A DNA stretch of 51,520 bases, taken from Ga0077536 sp943370145 (GTDB lineage: Bacteria > Pseudomonadota > Gammaproteobacteria > Ga0077536). A program made the translations under genes and the position numbers. Below the pieces are notes generated by a model. That model was not told the DNA's origin and made no database searches. It was given only the letters and a program-made list of their open reading frames with translations. Location: positions 1 to 51,520 of the forward strand of contig CALRPY020000031.1 in the NCBI GenBank assembly GCA_943370145.1, in the 5' to 3' direction. Positions 27,196 through 35,477 of this stretch are shown in pieces; the stretch's first letter is position 1; each line of letters starts with the position of its first letter.

Positions 27196-29325
27196 CTATT
27201 TGGCGCCAGCCGCATCGAAGGCGACGACCTCGACCGGCACGCCGGTCATGTGCGCCTGGCCGGACAGCGGTTCGAAGCTGCCTGGGCCTGTCGGCAACAG
27301 GCGGTTGCAGTTCGCGCCCGGCGTCCGCTGCGCGACCCGCATGCCCGAGGTCAGCGCCTGGCCCCAGCCGTGCGGCATCGCAACCACGCCCGGCAGCAGG
27401 TCATCCGTCAGGCGCAAGGGCACTTCGACCGCGCCGTGGGCATTGCGCACGAGCACACGCGTGCCGTCAGCCAGGCCCCGCGCGGCGGCATCGTCCGGAT
27501 GCATGTACAGGTGGTTGGTGACATTCGTCTTCGTCTTCAGCTGCGGCAGGTTCGCGAGCCAGCTGTTCATCATGCGCGCCTCGCGCCTGCTGATGAGCTT
27601 CAGCTGCCCGCGCGGCTCGGCGGCGAGTTCGTCGAAAATGTCCGCCATGCGCACGAGGGCCTGCGCGAACACCGCCGGGCAGCAGTCGACGCGCCCATCC
27701 GCGGTCTGCAGGTAATCCGTGTAGAAGCGCCCGGACTGCAGCGGGCCGAGATCGATCACCTCACGCGCGCGAAGCTCGTCGAAGCTGAGCCCGCGGCTGT
27801 GCAGCATGTGGGCGACCTTGCCCCAGGGGTCGTGCGCGGCCGGGTCGTCGAGCTCGGACACGAGTCCCAAGGCCTGCGCGAGCCGCGCGAGAATCCAGCG
27901 CTCGTGCCGACGCTCCGCGCGCGGCGCAACCACGGCCGCGGTGTACTGGATGTTCGGCCGCTGCTGCAGGCCGAGGCCCAGGCCGTTGATGTCCTCGCGC
28001 TCGAAGGCATCGGTCGCCGGCAGCAGGTAGTCGGCGTACTCGCCGGTCGCATTGCGGTAGAGATCGATCACCACCAGCAGTTCGAGCCGCGGCAGCGCCC
28101 GGCGCAGGCGCTCCTCGCCGCCCATCGCGAGCAGGGGATTGCCGGCGCACACGACGAGCGCCCGGATCGGTTCGTGGGCCTCCTCGATGAAGTCGGCGAG
28201 CAGGTTGCCCGGCCAGGGGAACACCGGCAGCTTCGGCTTGCGCACCGGGCCGAAACCCACATCGACGAAGTCGACCTCGCCGGTCGGGTTGCGGCCCGCG
28301 CGCGCCCGGCGCTCGTAATAGCCGACCGACAGCACGTTGCCGCCCGCGCGATCGAGGTTGCCGGTCACGAACGCCAGCATCTGCATCAACCAGTATGCGA
28401 GCGTGCCCTGCCGCCCCATGTTGACACCGGTCGACATGTGCACCGAGGCACGCGGCGCGCGGGCGAAATCGAGCGCGAGGCGCTCGATCGTCGCGGCCGG
28501 AATGCCGGTCACCGCCGCCACCCGCGCCGCTGGATAGCGGTGCACGACCGCCCGCAGTTCCGCCACGTGGCGCCCGTGCCTGGCGACCACGGCCGCATCG
28601 AAGCCTGGCCCGCGGTCGATGGCGTCGAGCATCGCGGCGAGCAGGTAGACGTCCGTGTCCGGGCGAATCTGCACGAGCTCGCCGACCCGGTCGGCGGACT
28701 CGACGCGGCGCGGGTTGACGAACACCACCTGTCCACCGCGCCGGACCACGCCCTTCAGCGCGCCCATCGCGTCCGGCAGCGAACAGAAGCTCATCTGGCT
28801 GACTGCGGGATTCTCGCCAATCAGCAGCGCGAAATCGGTCTGTTCGAAATCGGGCACCGGATGGATGGTCACCGATCCGTAGACGGCCTCGGCGCCCGCA
28901 AACTTGTTGCCGCAGTCCTGGGTGTTGACGTTGAACAGGCGGTCGGTGCCGAGCTGGCCGAAAAACGCATACCAGGCTTCCGACAGCAGCGAGTTGTACT
29001 CGCCGGGATTGCCGAGGTAACCGGCGACGGCGCGGGGACCGTGGCGCGCGATGATCGCGCGCAGGCGCTGCGCGATGTCGTCCGCCGCCGTGTCCCAGTC
29101 GATGCGCTCGTAGCCATCGCCGCGGCGACGCTGCGGATAGTCCAGGCGATCCGGATCGCGATGGACGTCGAGCGCGAAGAGCCCCTTGTGGCAGGCGTAG
29201 CCGCGCGAAATCGGATGTTCGCGATCCGGCGCCAGGGCGACCAGCTCGCCGTCGGTGACCGTGGCGGTCAGACCGCAGGCCGGTTCGCAGATGCGGCAGA
29301 AGGTGCGCCGGGTTTCGGTGGCCAT
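27196..29325 (-). CDS. Molybdopterin-dependent oxidoreductase, DMSO-reductase family, with N-terminal 4Fe-4S site
   Basis: A 709-residue Mo-bis-PGD enzyme. C10, C13, C17 and C45 (FCRICEPACGL ... GYACHKG) form the N-terminal [4Fe-4S] site, and Cys138 (VNTQDCGNKF) falls where the family places its Mo-ligating Cys/Sec/Ser. The cofactor domains follow (LIGENPAVSQMSF, TGVNMGRQGTLAYWLMQMLA, VVCAGNPLLAMGGEE, YADYLLPATDAFEREDING), and the C-terminal beta-barrel has NHLYMHPDDAAARGL and MPHGWG. There is no twin-arginine leader, so it is predicted cytoplasmic. The substrate is unknown; no electron-transfer subunit or chaperone is adjacent. It lies between an acyl-CoA dehydrogenase and an enoyl-CoA hydratase gene on the same strand, implying a step in the same catabolic route. 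Confidence 0.9.
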   Translation of the reverse strand: MATETRRTFCRICEPACGLTATVTDGELVALAPDREHPISRGYACHKGLFALDVHRDPDRLDYPQRRRGDGYERIDWDTAADDIAQRLRAIIARHGPRAVAGYLGNPGEYNSLLSEAWYAFFGQLGTDRLFNVNTQDCGNKFAGAEAVYGSVTIHPVPDFEQTDFALLIGENPAVSQMSFCSLPDAMGALKGVVRRGGQVVFVNPRRVESADRVGELVQIRPDTDVYLLAAMLDAIDRGPGFDAAVVARHGRHVAELRAVVHRYPAARVAAVTGIPAATIERLALDFARAPRASVHMSTGVNMGRQGTLAYWLMQMLAFVTGNLDRAGGNVLSVGYYERRARAGRNPTGEVDFVDVGFGPVRKPKLPVFPWPGNLLADFIEEAHEPIRALVVCAGNPLLAMGGEERLRRALPRLELLVVIDLYRNATGEYADYLLPATDAFEREDINGLGLGLQQRPNIQYTAAVVAPRAERRHERWILARLAQALGLVSELDDPAAHDPWGKVAHMLHSRGLSFDELRAREVIDLGPLQSGRFYTDYLQTADGRVDCCPAVFAQALVRMADIFDELAAEPRGQLKLISRREARMMNSWLANLPQLKTKTNVTNHLYMHPDDAAARGLADGTRVLVRNAHGAVEVPLRLTDDLLPGVVAMPHGWGQALTSGMRVAQRTPGANCNRLLPTGPGSFEPLSGQAHMTGVPVEVVAFDAAGAK

Positions 29326-29360
29326 CGGTCAGCCTCGCTGTGCAGAAGGTGGGCGCGCGT

Positions 29361-30128
29361 TCACTTGCGCTTGAAGAAGGATTCCAGCATCGCGAGCGTC
29401 GCCGGGTCACCCGCCTGCTCGGCGATGCCCGCGCCCTCGAGTTCGAATTGCTGTTCGAGCGAGTTCGTCAATGATGCGCGGAGCTGGCGCTTGAGGCGGC
29501 CCAGCGCACCCGCCGGTGAACGCGCGAGCTGGGACACCAGTTTCTCCACCTCCGCGTCGAAAGCCTCGTCGTCGACGACGCGCGCGACGATCCCCAAGGC
29601 CAGCGCTTCGTCCGCCGTCAGGGTCGGATTGGTCGCCATCAGGTCGAACGCGCGCTGCAGGCCGATCATGCGCGGCAGGAAGAAGGTCGCCCCGCCATCC
29701 GGCGTCAGGCCGGAACGCGTGTAGGCCACGTTGAATTTCGCCGAGCGCTTCGCGATCGCCATGTCCGCCATGCACACGAGGCTGAAGCCGCCGCCCGCCG
29801 CAGTGCCGTTGACTGCGGCGATCACCGGCGCGGCCAGGCGATTCAGCGTGAGGATGGCGGCGTGGAAGTTCACCGTCATCTCGCGTACGTGGGCGCGGAT
29901 TCGACCGCGATGGGCCATGAAGTCGCGCAGGTCCCCGCCGACCGAGAACATCGCGCCCTCCGCACTCACCAGCACGGCACGCAGGTCCGGCTCGACCTCG
30001 CAGCGCCGCGCGGCATCGGCGAATTCCTGCGTGAACCGAAGGTCGACCGCGTTGTGGTTCGCCGCATTGGCGAACACGATGCGCGCCACGCCGCCGGCAA
30101 GCTCGAATCTGATCTTCTCGTAGTCCAT
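29361..30128 (-). CDS. Enoyl-CoA hydratase/isomerase family protein
   Basis: Crotonase-fold protein, 255 residues. The first oxyanion segment is MFSVGGDLRDFM, the second VNGTAAGGGFSLVCMADMA, and the active-site region is YTRSGLTPDGGATFFLPRMI. Asp replaces the second hydratase glutamate, as in PaaG-type isomerases, and the first glutamate is also missing. It is therefore more likely an isomerase or a specialised crotonase than a standard hydratase. Part of the minus-strand block with the Mo enzyme 35 bases downstream and the DUF6285-like gene 20 bases upstream. Confidence 0.9.
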   Translation of the reverse strand: MDYEKIRFELAGGVARIVFANAANHNAVDLRFTQEFADAARRCEVEPDLRAVLVSAEGAMFSVGGDLRDFMAHRGRIRAHVREMTVNFHAAILTLNRLAAPVIAAVNGTAAGGGFSLVCMADMAIAKRSAKFNVAYTRSGLTPDGGATFFLPRMIGLQRAFDLMATNPTLTADEALALGIVARVVDDEAFDAEVEKLVSQLARSPAGALGRLKRQLRASLTNSLEQQFELEGAGIAEQAGDPATLAMLESFFKRK

Positions 30129-30148
30129 GTAACCTCCGGTCTGGCGCC

Positions 30149-30514
30149 TCAGGCGCGGTGCATCGGGTGCAGGTGATCGGGCTTGGAGACCCGCACCTTG
30201 TTGCCGACGTGCGCCAGCAACAGCGTGGCGAGCGCATCCCAGCGCGCGTCGTGGGTGCCGGCGCGGATCTCGCGCGCCAGTTCCGCATAGCCGGTCGCCA
30301 ACGGCTGGCTGCGGCCGGTGAATGCGGCCAGCGCCGCCGCCTCATCGCCGTCGATGGCCGCGCCGAGCGCGACCTCGCGCTCGACGATGCTGACGAGGTA
30401 AGACGTGCACAGCGCGTGATAGCGGTCCTGGCCGGCGAGCTTCGGCGTGACCTCATCGATGAACTCGCGCACGGTGCGCAGCAACTCCGGAATGGATGGA
30501 TTGTCCTGGCTCAT
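30149..30514 (-). CDS. Small protein resembling DUF6285
   Basis: A 121-residue, all-helical protein beginning with IPELLRTVREFIDEVTPKLAG and containing YLVSIVEREVALG, a pattern I associate with the DUF6285 family. Such proteins are typically encoded beside an ACAD10-like phosphotransferase, as here (the next gene upstream, 16 bases away). It ends DHLHPMHRA. Function unknown; the pairing suggests a partner or regulatory subunit of the kinase-like protein. The family assignment is from memory of sequence pattern and context. Confidence 0.65.
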   Translation of the reverse strand: MSQDNPSIPELLRTVREFIDEVTPKLAGQDRYHALCTSYLVSIVEREVALGAAIDGDEAAALAAFTGRSQPLATGYAELAREIRAGTHDARWDALATLLLAHVGNKVRVSKPDHLHPMHRA

Positions 30515-30530
30515 CGGGGGCTCCCGGATT

Positions 30531-31553
30531 TCATGTGTAGTGTCCGAGCAGGGTCATCAGCAGGTCGTACTCGATGAGGCTCGTGTTGCGGCCGCAGGCT
30601 GCAAAGGCCGGCGAGCGGCGAGCGCCGCTCAGGTGGCCATGAACCTGCATGACGTTGAGCACCGCCCAGCGCACGAAACCGAACACCTCCCACCAATGGA
30701 TCTCGTCGGCATCGACCACGCGCCCGCTCGCGGCCGCGTACGCGGCATGGAACTCCGCCCGCTGGCCGAAACCGCCGACCGGCCGGTCGACGTGTCCGAA
30801 ACGGAAGGAGCGCAGGCACAGCCACGCGAGGTCCTCGGCCGCCGCGCCGAGATGAGCGCATTCCCAGTCGAGCACCGCGCGGATGCCCTCTTCCGCGCCC
30901 ACCAGCATGTTGCCGGTCCTGAAGTCGCCGTGCAGCAGTACACGAGGCGCCGGCGCCGGTCGATGACGCTCGAGCCAGCGCACGGCGAGTTCGAGCGCGG
31001 GATGGGCTTCGGCATAGTGGTCGAGGCGAGCGAGCTGCGCGGCGAGCGCATCGCGACTGTCCGGCGTGTCGGCCAGGAAGCCCGCGCGTTCAATCGCGAT
31101 TCCGTGCAGGCGGCCGAGGATTTCGCCCGCCTGTCCGCAGAACAGTGTCCTCGCCTGCGCGAACTCCGGCCCGTCGAGCAGCCGGCGGGGCAGGGTCTCG
31201 CCGTCGACGAAACCGACGACGTAGGCACGCTCGAGTTCGTCCGAGGCCGATAGCTCGAATATCGGCTCCGGGACCGGCAGGCCCTCGGCATGCACGAGTT
31301 CCAGCAACTGGAACTGCAGGTGCGGCGCGATGAACGGCGACTGCGGAAGGCTGTAGGTTTCCTGGCGGAACACGAGGCGACGGCTGGCCTTGCCTTCGAC
31401 GAGATCGAACAGGAGCGTGCGGTTGGAGCCGCCGAGCGTCGCGACGACGATGTTTTCCACGCGTGCGGCCGCGCCATAGCGCCGCGCGATCGCGCCGCGC
31501 AGCTTGGCGATGATCTGGTCGCGCAGCGCGACACTGTTGTCCTTGGTTGTCAT
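30531..31553 (-). CDS. Phosphotransferase-family protein (APH fold, ACAD10/11 N-domain-like)
   Basis: A 340-residue protein of the aminoglycoside-phosphotransferase/choline-kinase fold. The N-lobe has GGSNRTLLFDL and the conserved lysine replaced in VFRQET, typical of the ACAD10-like group. The catalytic loop is LLHGDFRTGNMLV (His208-Asp210), and the metal-binding motif VLDWECAHLG (Asp229). In eukaryotes this domain is fused to an acyl-CoA dehydrogenase (ACAD10/11), where it phosphorylates 4-hydroxyacyl-CoAs for breakdown. Here it is separate but in a cluster containing acyl-CoA dehydrogenase and crotonase genes. The same role (activating a hydroxyacyl-CoA) is a reasonable inference; antibiotic resistance is unlikely. 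Confidence 0.85.
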   Translation of the reverse strand: MTTKDNSVALRDQIIAKLRGAIARRYGAAARVENIVVATLGGSNRTLLFDLVEGKASRRLVFRQETYSLPQSPFIAPHLQFQLLELVHAEGLPVPEPIFELSASDELERAYVVGFVDGETLPRRLLDGPEFAQARTLFCGQAGEILGRLHGIAIERAGFLADTPDSRDALAAQLARLDHYAEAHPALELAVRWLERHRPAPAPRVLLHGDFRTGNMLVGAEEGIRAVLDWECAHLGAAAEDLAWLCLRSFRFGHVDRPVGGFGQRAEFHAAYAAASGRVVDADEIHWWEVFGFVRWAVLNVMQVHGHLSGARRSPAFAACGRNTSLIEYDLLMTLLGHYT

Positions 31554-31576
31554 TGCTGGCCGCTACGACACCCGCC

Positions 31577-32578
31577 TCACAGCGGATAACCGACGGGCTG
31601 CCCGTTCTCGAGCACTTCAATGTATTCGGTCATGCCGCAGCCCACGCGATCACCCCAGGTCCAGCGCGTGAAGCCTTCGGCGATGCGCGATTCCAGCGTG
31701 CGCTCGCCCTCGGCACGGCGGTTGCGCAACGGCAGCAGCGTGGTGATCTCGCCGTCGATACGTACCGCGCGCCGCGCCGTGCGGACGCCGAGACGCACCA
31801 CGCGCGGGTCCTTCGCGGCGGTCCATTCGGTGACGACGTCGAGGTCGCTGATCTCCTCGTAGTCGCCGTCGTACTGCAGCACGCCGCAGCGGCGGGTATT
31901 GCCTTGGCGGTCGGTGATTTTCAGCAGCATCATGCCGCGGTCCGGGCCGAAGTTGCCGATGAACAGCCGATAGAAGTAGATGTTCGTCCAGTAGCGAGGC
32001 CCCCACGAGTGGTCGCGCCAGCCGCCGCCGTCGATGGGCAGTTCCAGCTCGCCGACGCGGATGTGGCCACGTACCTTCGTGTGCTGGTTGAAGTGCCCCA
32101 GCGAGAAATCGCGCCCGTACATCGTCTGCTGGTCGTCTGCGGTCGGTTCCCCACCGTGCATCGGCGAGGCGGCGAGGTGATGGAAATCCACGTCGCAGGA
32201 CACGCGGGTCGCCCTGGCAAAGGCCTCGCGCGGATTGCGCATGGCCTCCGGATCGTCGAGCAGCATCACGTCGCCGCTGTAGCGCATCCGCACGTCCTCG
32301 AAAGGCTTGTGCACGGCATAGCTGAGTCCGCCCGCAGCGTGCCGCTCGTTCGTGGAAATCGGCGGCCGCTGGAACTGGCAGGCCACCTTGCCGTCCGGCA
32401 GGAAAAGACAGACCGACAATTCGGCATAGCCTTCGTTGACCCGGTTGCCTAGCCGCATCCAGCCCCCGTAGCGTCCGTCCGCGCTGAACGCGTTGGTATA
32501 GACGCTCTCGTTGAAGTTCGGTTCGGCGGTCGGCTGATGGGTGTACTCGTCGGCGGGCGCAAGGCGATATGCGGACAT
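31577..32578 (-). CDS. CrtC/AttH-like (probable DUF7064/7065) protein, copy 1 of a tandem pair
   Basis: A 333-residue protein without signal peptide or membrane segment. Most of it is predicted beta-rich, in the manner of the lipocalin-like CrtC (hydroxyneurosporene synthase)/AttH group. The core motif is GGWRDHSWGPRYWTNI near residues 180-195, preceded by YGRDFSLGHFNQHT and followed by NFGPDRGMMLLKI. The N-terminal EPNFNESVY and GNRVNEGYAELSVCLFLPDG are strongly conserved with the neighbouring copy. It may bind or hydrate a hydrophobic, isoprenoid-like ligand; no activity is established. It begins 24 bases upstream of the kinase-like gene's start region in the same direction and is probably cotranscribed with it. 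Confidence 0.75.
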   Translation of the reverse strand: MSAYRLAPADEYTHQPTAEPNFNESVYTNAFSADGRYGGWMRLGNRVNEGYAELSVCLFLPDGKVACQFQRPPISTNERHAAGGLSYAVHKPFEDVRMRYSGDVMLLDDPEAMRNPREAFARATRVSCDVDFHHLAASPMHGGEPTADDQQTMYGRDFSLGHFNQHTKVRGHIRVGELELPIDGGGWRDHSWGPRYWTNIYFYRLFIGNFGPDRGMMLLKITDRQGNTRRCGVLQYDGDYEEISDLDVVTEWTAAKDPRVVRLGVRTARRAVRIDGEITTLLPLRNRRAEGERTLESRIAEGFTRWTWGDRVGCGMTEYIEVLENGQPVGYPL

Positions 32579-32696
32579 CGAACCTCCTCTTCGGCTGCGG
32601 ATGCGGGGAGGCGGGATTGTAACCGTTGGACGCGGACCGGTCGCGTGCCGCCCCCATGCGCAGGGAATGCGATCCGGACGCCTGGCACCGGGTCAG

Positions 32697-32829
32697 CCAC
32701 CGGGCAACTGTGTCCCTCGCTTCGCTCAGACGGTCTGCAGGGTCCAAGGCCTGCCGGTTCTGACCATGGCATCGAGAATACTCAGCCGAGAAAAGGAGAC
32801 AAGGTGTCAGATTCGAAATCTGCCACCTT
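32697..32829. repeat. Dispersed repeat, copy A (shared with 51241-51330)
   Basis: The block ending agacggtctgcagggtcca (32728-32746) is nearly the same as 51241-51289. It is followed, about 55 bases on, by a decayed palindrome at 32801-32829: arm aaggtgtcagatt and its complement aatctgccacctt with one change. In copy B the palindrome is perfect and lies only nine bases after the shared block, so copy A carries an insertion or copy B a deletion. Confidence 0.75.
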
Positions 32830-32887
32830 TCCTCCCCTCAGGCCTGAGGGAGGGTCTCGTGCCCGCTCGTGTTGGTAATACACCTGT

Positions 32888-32985
32888 CTTCTCCGTGCTC
32901 TCCGTGTCCTTCGTGGTGAAAATGATTTTCAGCGAATCGAGACGCTGCCGTTTTCACCTCGAAGGACACGGAGGGCACGGAGAAG
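32888..32985. repeat. Long inverted repeat, 35-base arms
   Basis: Left arm 32888-32922 (begins cttctccgtgctctccgtgt) and right arm 32951-32985 are reverse complements with two mismatches, separated by 28 bases. The sequence class (ctccgtg...ccttcgtggtgaaaa) is a widespread intergenic repeat in many bacterial genomes. It would fold into one long stem, and could act as a bidirectional terminator or be a non-autonomous mobile element. Confidence 0.85.
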
Positions 32986-33096
32986 TCTCGGAACACGGCA
33001 TGGTGTAATGGGTGGCAATGCGTCACCGGCGTCACGACCCCACCTTATATCCGCAAGGTGTTGCTCGATGGCTATACCAGGCACATCCAACGCGGC

Positions 33097-34098
33097 TCAG
33101 AGCGGATACCCTGCCGGCACACCGTCGACGAGGCGCTCGACGTACTCTGTCATGCCGAAACCCTGGCGGCCGTCCCAGTCGAGTTCCGTGAAGCACTCCG
33201 CGATACGCGATTCGAGCAGTACGCCGTCCTCCTCGCGCCGGTTCCTGAGCGGGGCACAGTTGAGGATGCGACCGCGGATGACCGCGCAGCGCTGCGCGGT
33301 GCGCACGGTGAGCAGGAAGGACACCGGGTCCCTGGCGTCGTTCCATTCGTTGAGGATGTCGAGGTCGGTGATTTCCTCGTACCGGTCGTCGATCTGCAGC
33401 ACGCCGCCGCGCCGCACCTGCCCGTCGCGGTTCGCGATCTTGAGCAGCATGAGGCCGCGGTCGGCGCCGAAATTGGCCATGAACAGCCGGTCGAACAGGA
33501 TGTTCTGCCAATAGCGCGGTCCCCAGGAATGGTCGCGCCATCCGTAGCCGTCGACCGGCCAGTGTTCGTCGCCGATCCGGATGTCCCCGTGCACGCGCGT
33601 GTGCTGGTTGAAGTGTCCCAGCGAGAAATCCCGGCCGTAAAGTGTCTGCTGGGCGGAATCGGTCGGCACGCCGCCGTGCGTCGGCGAAAGGCCCTCGTGC
33701 CGCCAGACGATGCTGGCCCCCGTACGCCTGGCCTCGGCGAACAGGCGTTTCGGATTGCGCAGCAGGTTCGGGTCGTCGATGACGAGCAGTTCGCCGTCAT
33801 AGCGCATGTCGAGCCGGCGCAACGGCTCGATCACGTGCACCGCGAGGCCGCCGGCGTCGAAGGCCTCGTTATGCGGGATCTGCGGGCGCTGGAACTGGCA
33901 GGCGATGCGGCCGTCCGGGAGGTAGAGGCACACCGACAATTCCGCATAGCCCTCGTTGACCCGGTTGCCGATGCGCATCCACCCGCCCATCCGGCGCGTG
34001 TGATCGAAAGCGTTCATGTAGACGCTTTCGTTGAAATTGGGCTCGGGGGTCGGCGCGTGCGGGAACTCGTCCTGGGCGACCAGCGCGTAGTGACTCAT
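33097..34098 (-). CDS. CrtC/AttH-like (probable DUF7064/7065) protein, copy 2 of a tandem pair
   Basis: A 333-residue protein, exactly the same length as copy 1, with the same domain order and motifs: EPNFNESVYMNAF, GNRVNEGYAELSVCLYLPDG, YGRDFSLGHFNQHTRVHG, GWRDHSWGPRYWQNI, NFGADRGLMLLKI, and a C-terminal MTEYVERLVDGVPAGYPL. The two copies are most alike in the first 70 residues and around HSWGPR, and diverge elsewhere, which indicates an old tandem duplication with separate specialisation. The ATG at 34098 (MSHYALVAQDEF) aligns with the start of copy 1; the longer frame upstream lacks similarity. Divergent from the luciferase-like gene. Confidence 0.75.
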   Translation of the reverse strand: MSHYALVAQDEFPHAPTPEPNFNESVYMNAFDHTRRMGGWMRIGNRVNEGYAELSVCLYLPDGRIACQFQRPQIPHNEAFDAGGLAVHVIEPLRRLDMRYDGELLVIDDPNLLRNPKRLFAEARRTGASIVWRHEGLSPTHGGVPTDSAQQTLYGRDFSLGHFNQHTRVHGDIRIGDEHWPVDGYGWRDHSWGPRYWQNILFDRLFMANFGADRGLMLLKIANRDGQVRRGGVLQIDDRYEEITDLDILNEWNDARDPVSFLLTVRTAQRCAVIRGRILNCAPLRNRREEDGVLLESRIAECFTELDWDGRQGFGMTEYVERLVDGVPAGYPL

Positions 34099-34313
34099 GG
34101 GGCTCGATCCTGTGCTTGCGTTCGGGTTGGCAGGCCGCGACGGCACGCGATACCCTGCGGACAGCCCGGCAGTCCAGTGGCCGCTTCCACCATCGGGATG
34201 AAGCGCGTCGCCGGGCGCTTCGGGCAAGCTTAGCCGCAGCCGCCGCGGCTGCACCAGCACCGGGCGGACATGACACTCATGACGACAAAGCAACGACGAG
34301 AAGGGGAGCACGC

Positions 34314-35336
34314 ATGCGATTCGGCTTTATGGAGGACTTCCGCAACCCGGTGAAATGGCGCCGCCCGTTTCCCGAGTTCTACGGGGCGATACTCGATCAG
34401 ATCGTGCGCGCCGAGGAACTCGGCTACGACAACGTCTGGCTGACCGAACACCACTTCACCGAGGACGGCTACAACCCCGCGCTGATGGCCACCGCCGCGG
34501 CGATCGCGACGCGCACACACCGTATCCGCATCGGCAGCTTCATCCTGCTGATGCCGTTCATCCACCCGGTGCGTGCCGCCGAGGACGTGACCTGCGCGGA
34601 CATCTTCTCCAACGGCCGCATCGACCTCGGTATCGGCCAGGGCTACTCCTATCACGAGTGGAATGCGTTCTGCATGAACCGCAGCGAGCGCGGCATGCGC
34701 ACGCGCGAAGGCATCGAGCTGATGCAGAAGCTCTTCACCGGGGAAAACGTCAGCTTCGACGGCAAGTACACGCAGGTGAAGGACATGACCCTTTCACCGA
34801 AACCGGTGCAGCAGCCCTACCCCCCGATCTGGATTGGCGCGCGCGGACCGAAGGCAATCACGCGGGCCGCGAAGATGGGCTTCCACCTGATGGCGACGCT
34901 GGGGCCGGATCCGGCGCCGCTGTACGTCGAGACGCTGAAGGAGTGCGGGCGCAACCCGGCGGACTTCAAGATCGCGCAACTGCGCATGGTCTACTGCGCG
35001 GAGAACGAGGACCAGGCCTGGGAGGAATGCCAGCATCACCTGTTCCACCTGTTCGACTTCTACCACGACATCCTGGCCGAGGCGAACGATGCGGAAGGCG
35101 ACGACGCGCCGCTGCCGATCACGCGCGCCGAGGAAATCCGCCACTCCCCGCTCGCGGAGCACCTGATGATCGGCACGCCCGAGCAGGTCGGGCGCAAGAT
35201 GGAGAAGTTCTGCCAGCAGTTCCAGTGCACGGACTTCATCATGGACAGCCAGTTCCCGGGCCTCGACCCGCGCAAGGCCACTCGCTCGATGGAACTGTTC
35301 GCGAAGGAAGTGATGCCGGCGTTCCGCAACGCCTGA
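34314..35336 (+). CDS. Luciferase-like (LLM) flavin-dependent oxidoreductase
   Basis: A 340-residue TIM-barrel FMN/F420-type monooxygenase. Markers are the N-terminal MRFGFMEDFRNP strand, AEELGYDNVWLTEHHFTED, RIRIGSFILLMPFIHPVRAAED, SNGRIDLGIGQGYSYHEWNAF and PPIWIGARGPKAITRAAKMG. It oxygenates a small or hydrophobic substrate with reduced flavin supplied by another reductase; the substrate cannot be read from sequence. The ATG at 34314 has aaggggag at 34301-34308. It is the only plus-strand gene in the 25-48 kb block, with a symmetric terminator 28 bases after its stop. Confidence 0.92.
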   Translation: MRFGFMEDFRNPVKWRRPFPEFYGAILDQIVRAEELGYDNVWLTEHHFTEDGYNPALMATAAAIATRTHRIRIGSFILLMPFIHPVRAAEDVTCADIFSNGRIDLGIGQGYSYHEWNAFCMNRSERGMRTREGIELMQKLFTGENVSFDGKYTQVKDMTLSPKPVQQPYPPIWIGARGPKAITRAAKMGFHLMATLGPDPAPLYVETLKECGRNPADFKIAQLRMVYCAENEDQAWEECQHHLFHLFDFYHDILAEANDAEGDDAPLPITRAEEIRHSPLAEHLMIGTPEQVGRKMEKFCQQFQCTDFIMDSQFPGLDPRKATRSMELFAKEVMPAFRNA

Positions 35337-35363
35337 GCGCCGCGGCCTCGTCGAACGTCGAAA

Positions 35364-35393
35364 GCGGCTTGCCGGGAACGCCCGGCAAGCCGC
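35364..35393. terminator. Bidirectional terminator between convergent genes
   Basis: Perfect 13-bp stem gcggcttgccggg / cccggcaagccgc with an aacg tetraloop, flanked by aaa on the left and ccttctt on the right, so T-rich tails exist on both strands. It lies between the convergent luciferase-like gene (stop 35336) and nitronate-monooxygenase-like gene (stop 35478). Confidence 0.8.
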
Positions 35394-35477
35394 CCTTCTT
35401 CGCCCGCCCCGGCGTTGCCAGCGCGGCGTGCGAATCAAGCTTGCGTGCGCCGCGGCAGCCCGGCCGCGGGCCTCGCC

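Larger units (their letters stand above)
32579..33096. other. Repeat-bearing gene-free stretch between the two 333-residue paralogues
   Basis: 518 bases with no supported gene. From left to right: about 115 bases of unassigned GC-rich sequence that must hold the promoter of the downstream minus-strand paralogue; a 50-base block shared with the window's right end (32697-32746); a decayed ggtgtcag palindrome (32801-32829); and a long inverted repeat with 35-base arms (32888-32985). Short minus-strand frames here translate into low-complexity peptides typical of such repeats. Confidence 0.7.

Noticed and set aside
25555..29724. Very long open frame on the plus strand antisense to the SDR, acyl-CoA dehydrogenase and Mo-oxidoreductase genes
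   Set aside because: Its translation is Arg/Ala/His-rich with no family motifs; it is the usual antisense shadow in GC-rich DNA. The minus strand has full, recognisable proteins.
30531..31553. Aminoglycoside resistance gene
   Set aside because: The fold is right but the motifs and the neighbourhood of CoA-ester enzymes fit the ACAD10-like metabolic group.
32838..33035. Small minus-strand gene between the tandem paralogues
   Set aside because: It lies across the 35-base inverted repeat; the peptide is a known kind of repeat-derived translation.
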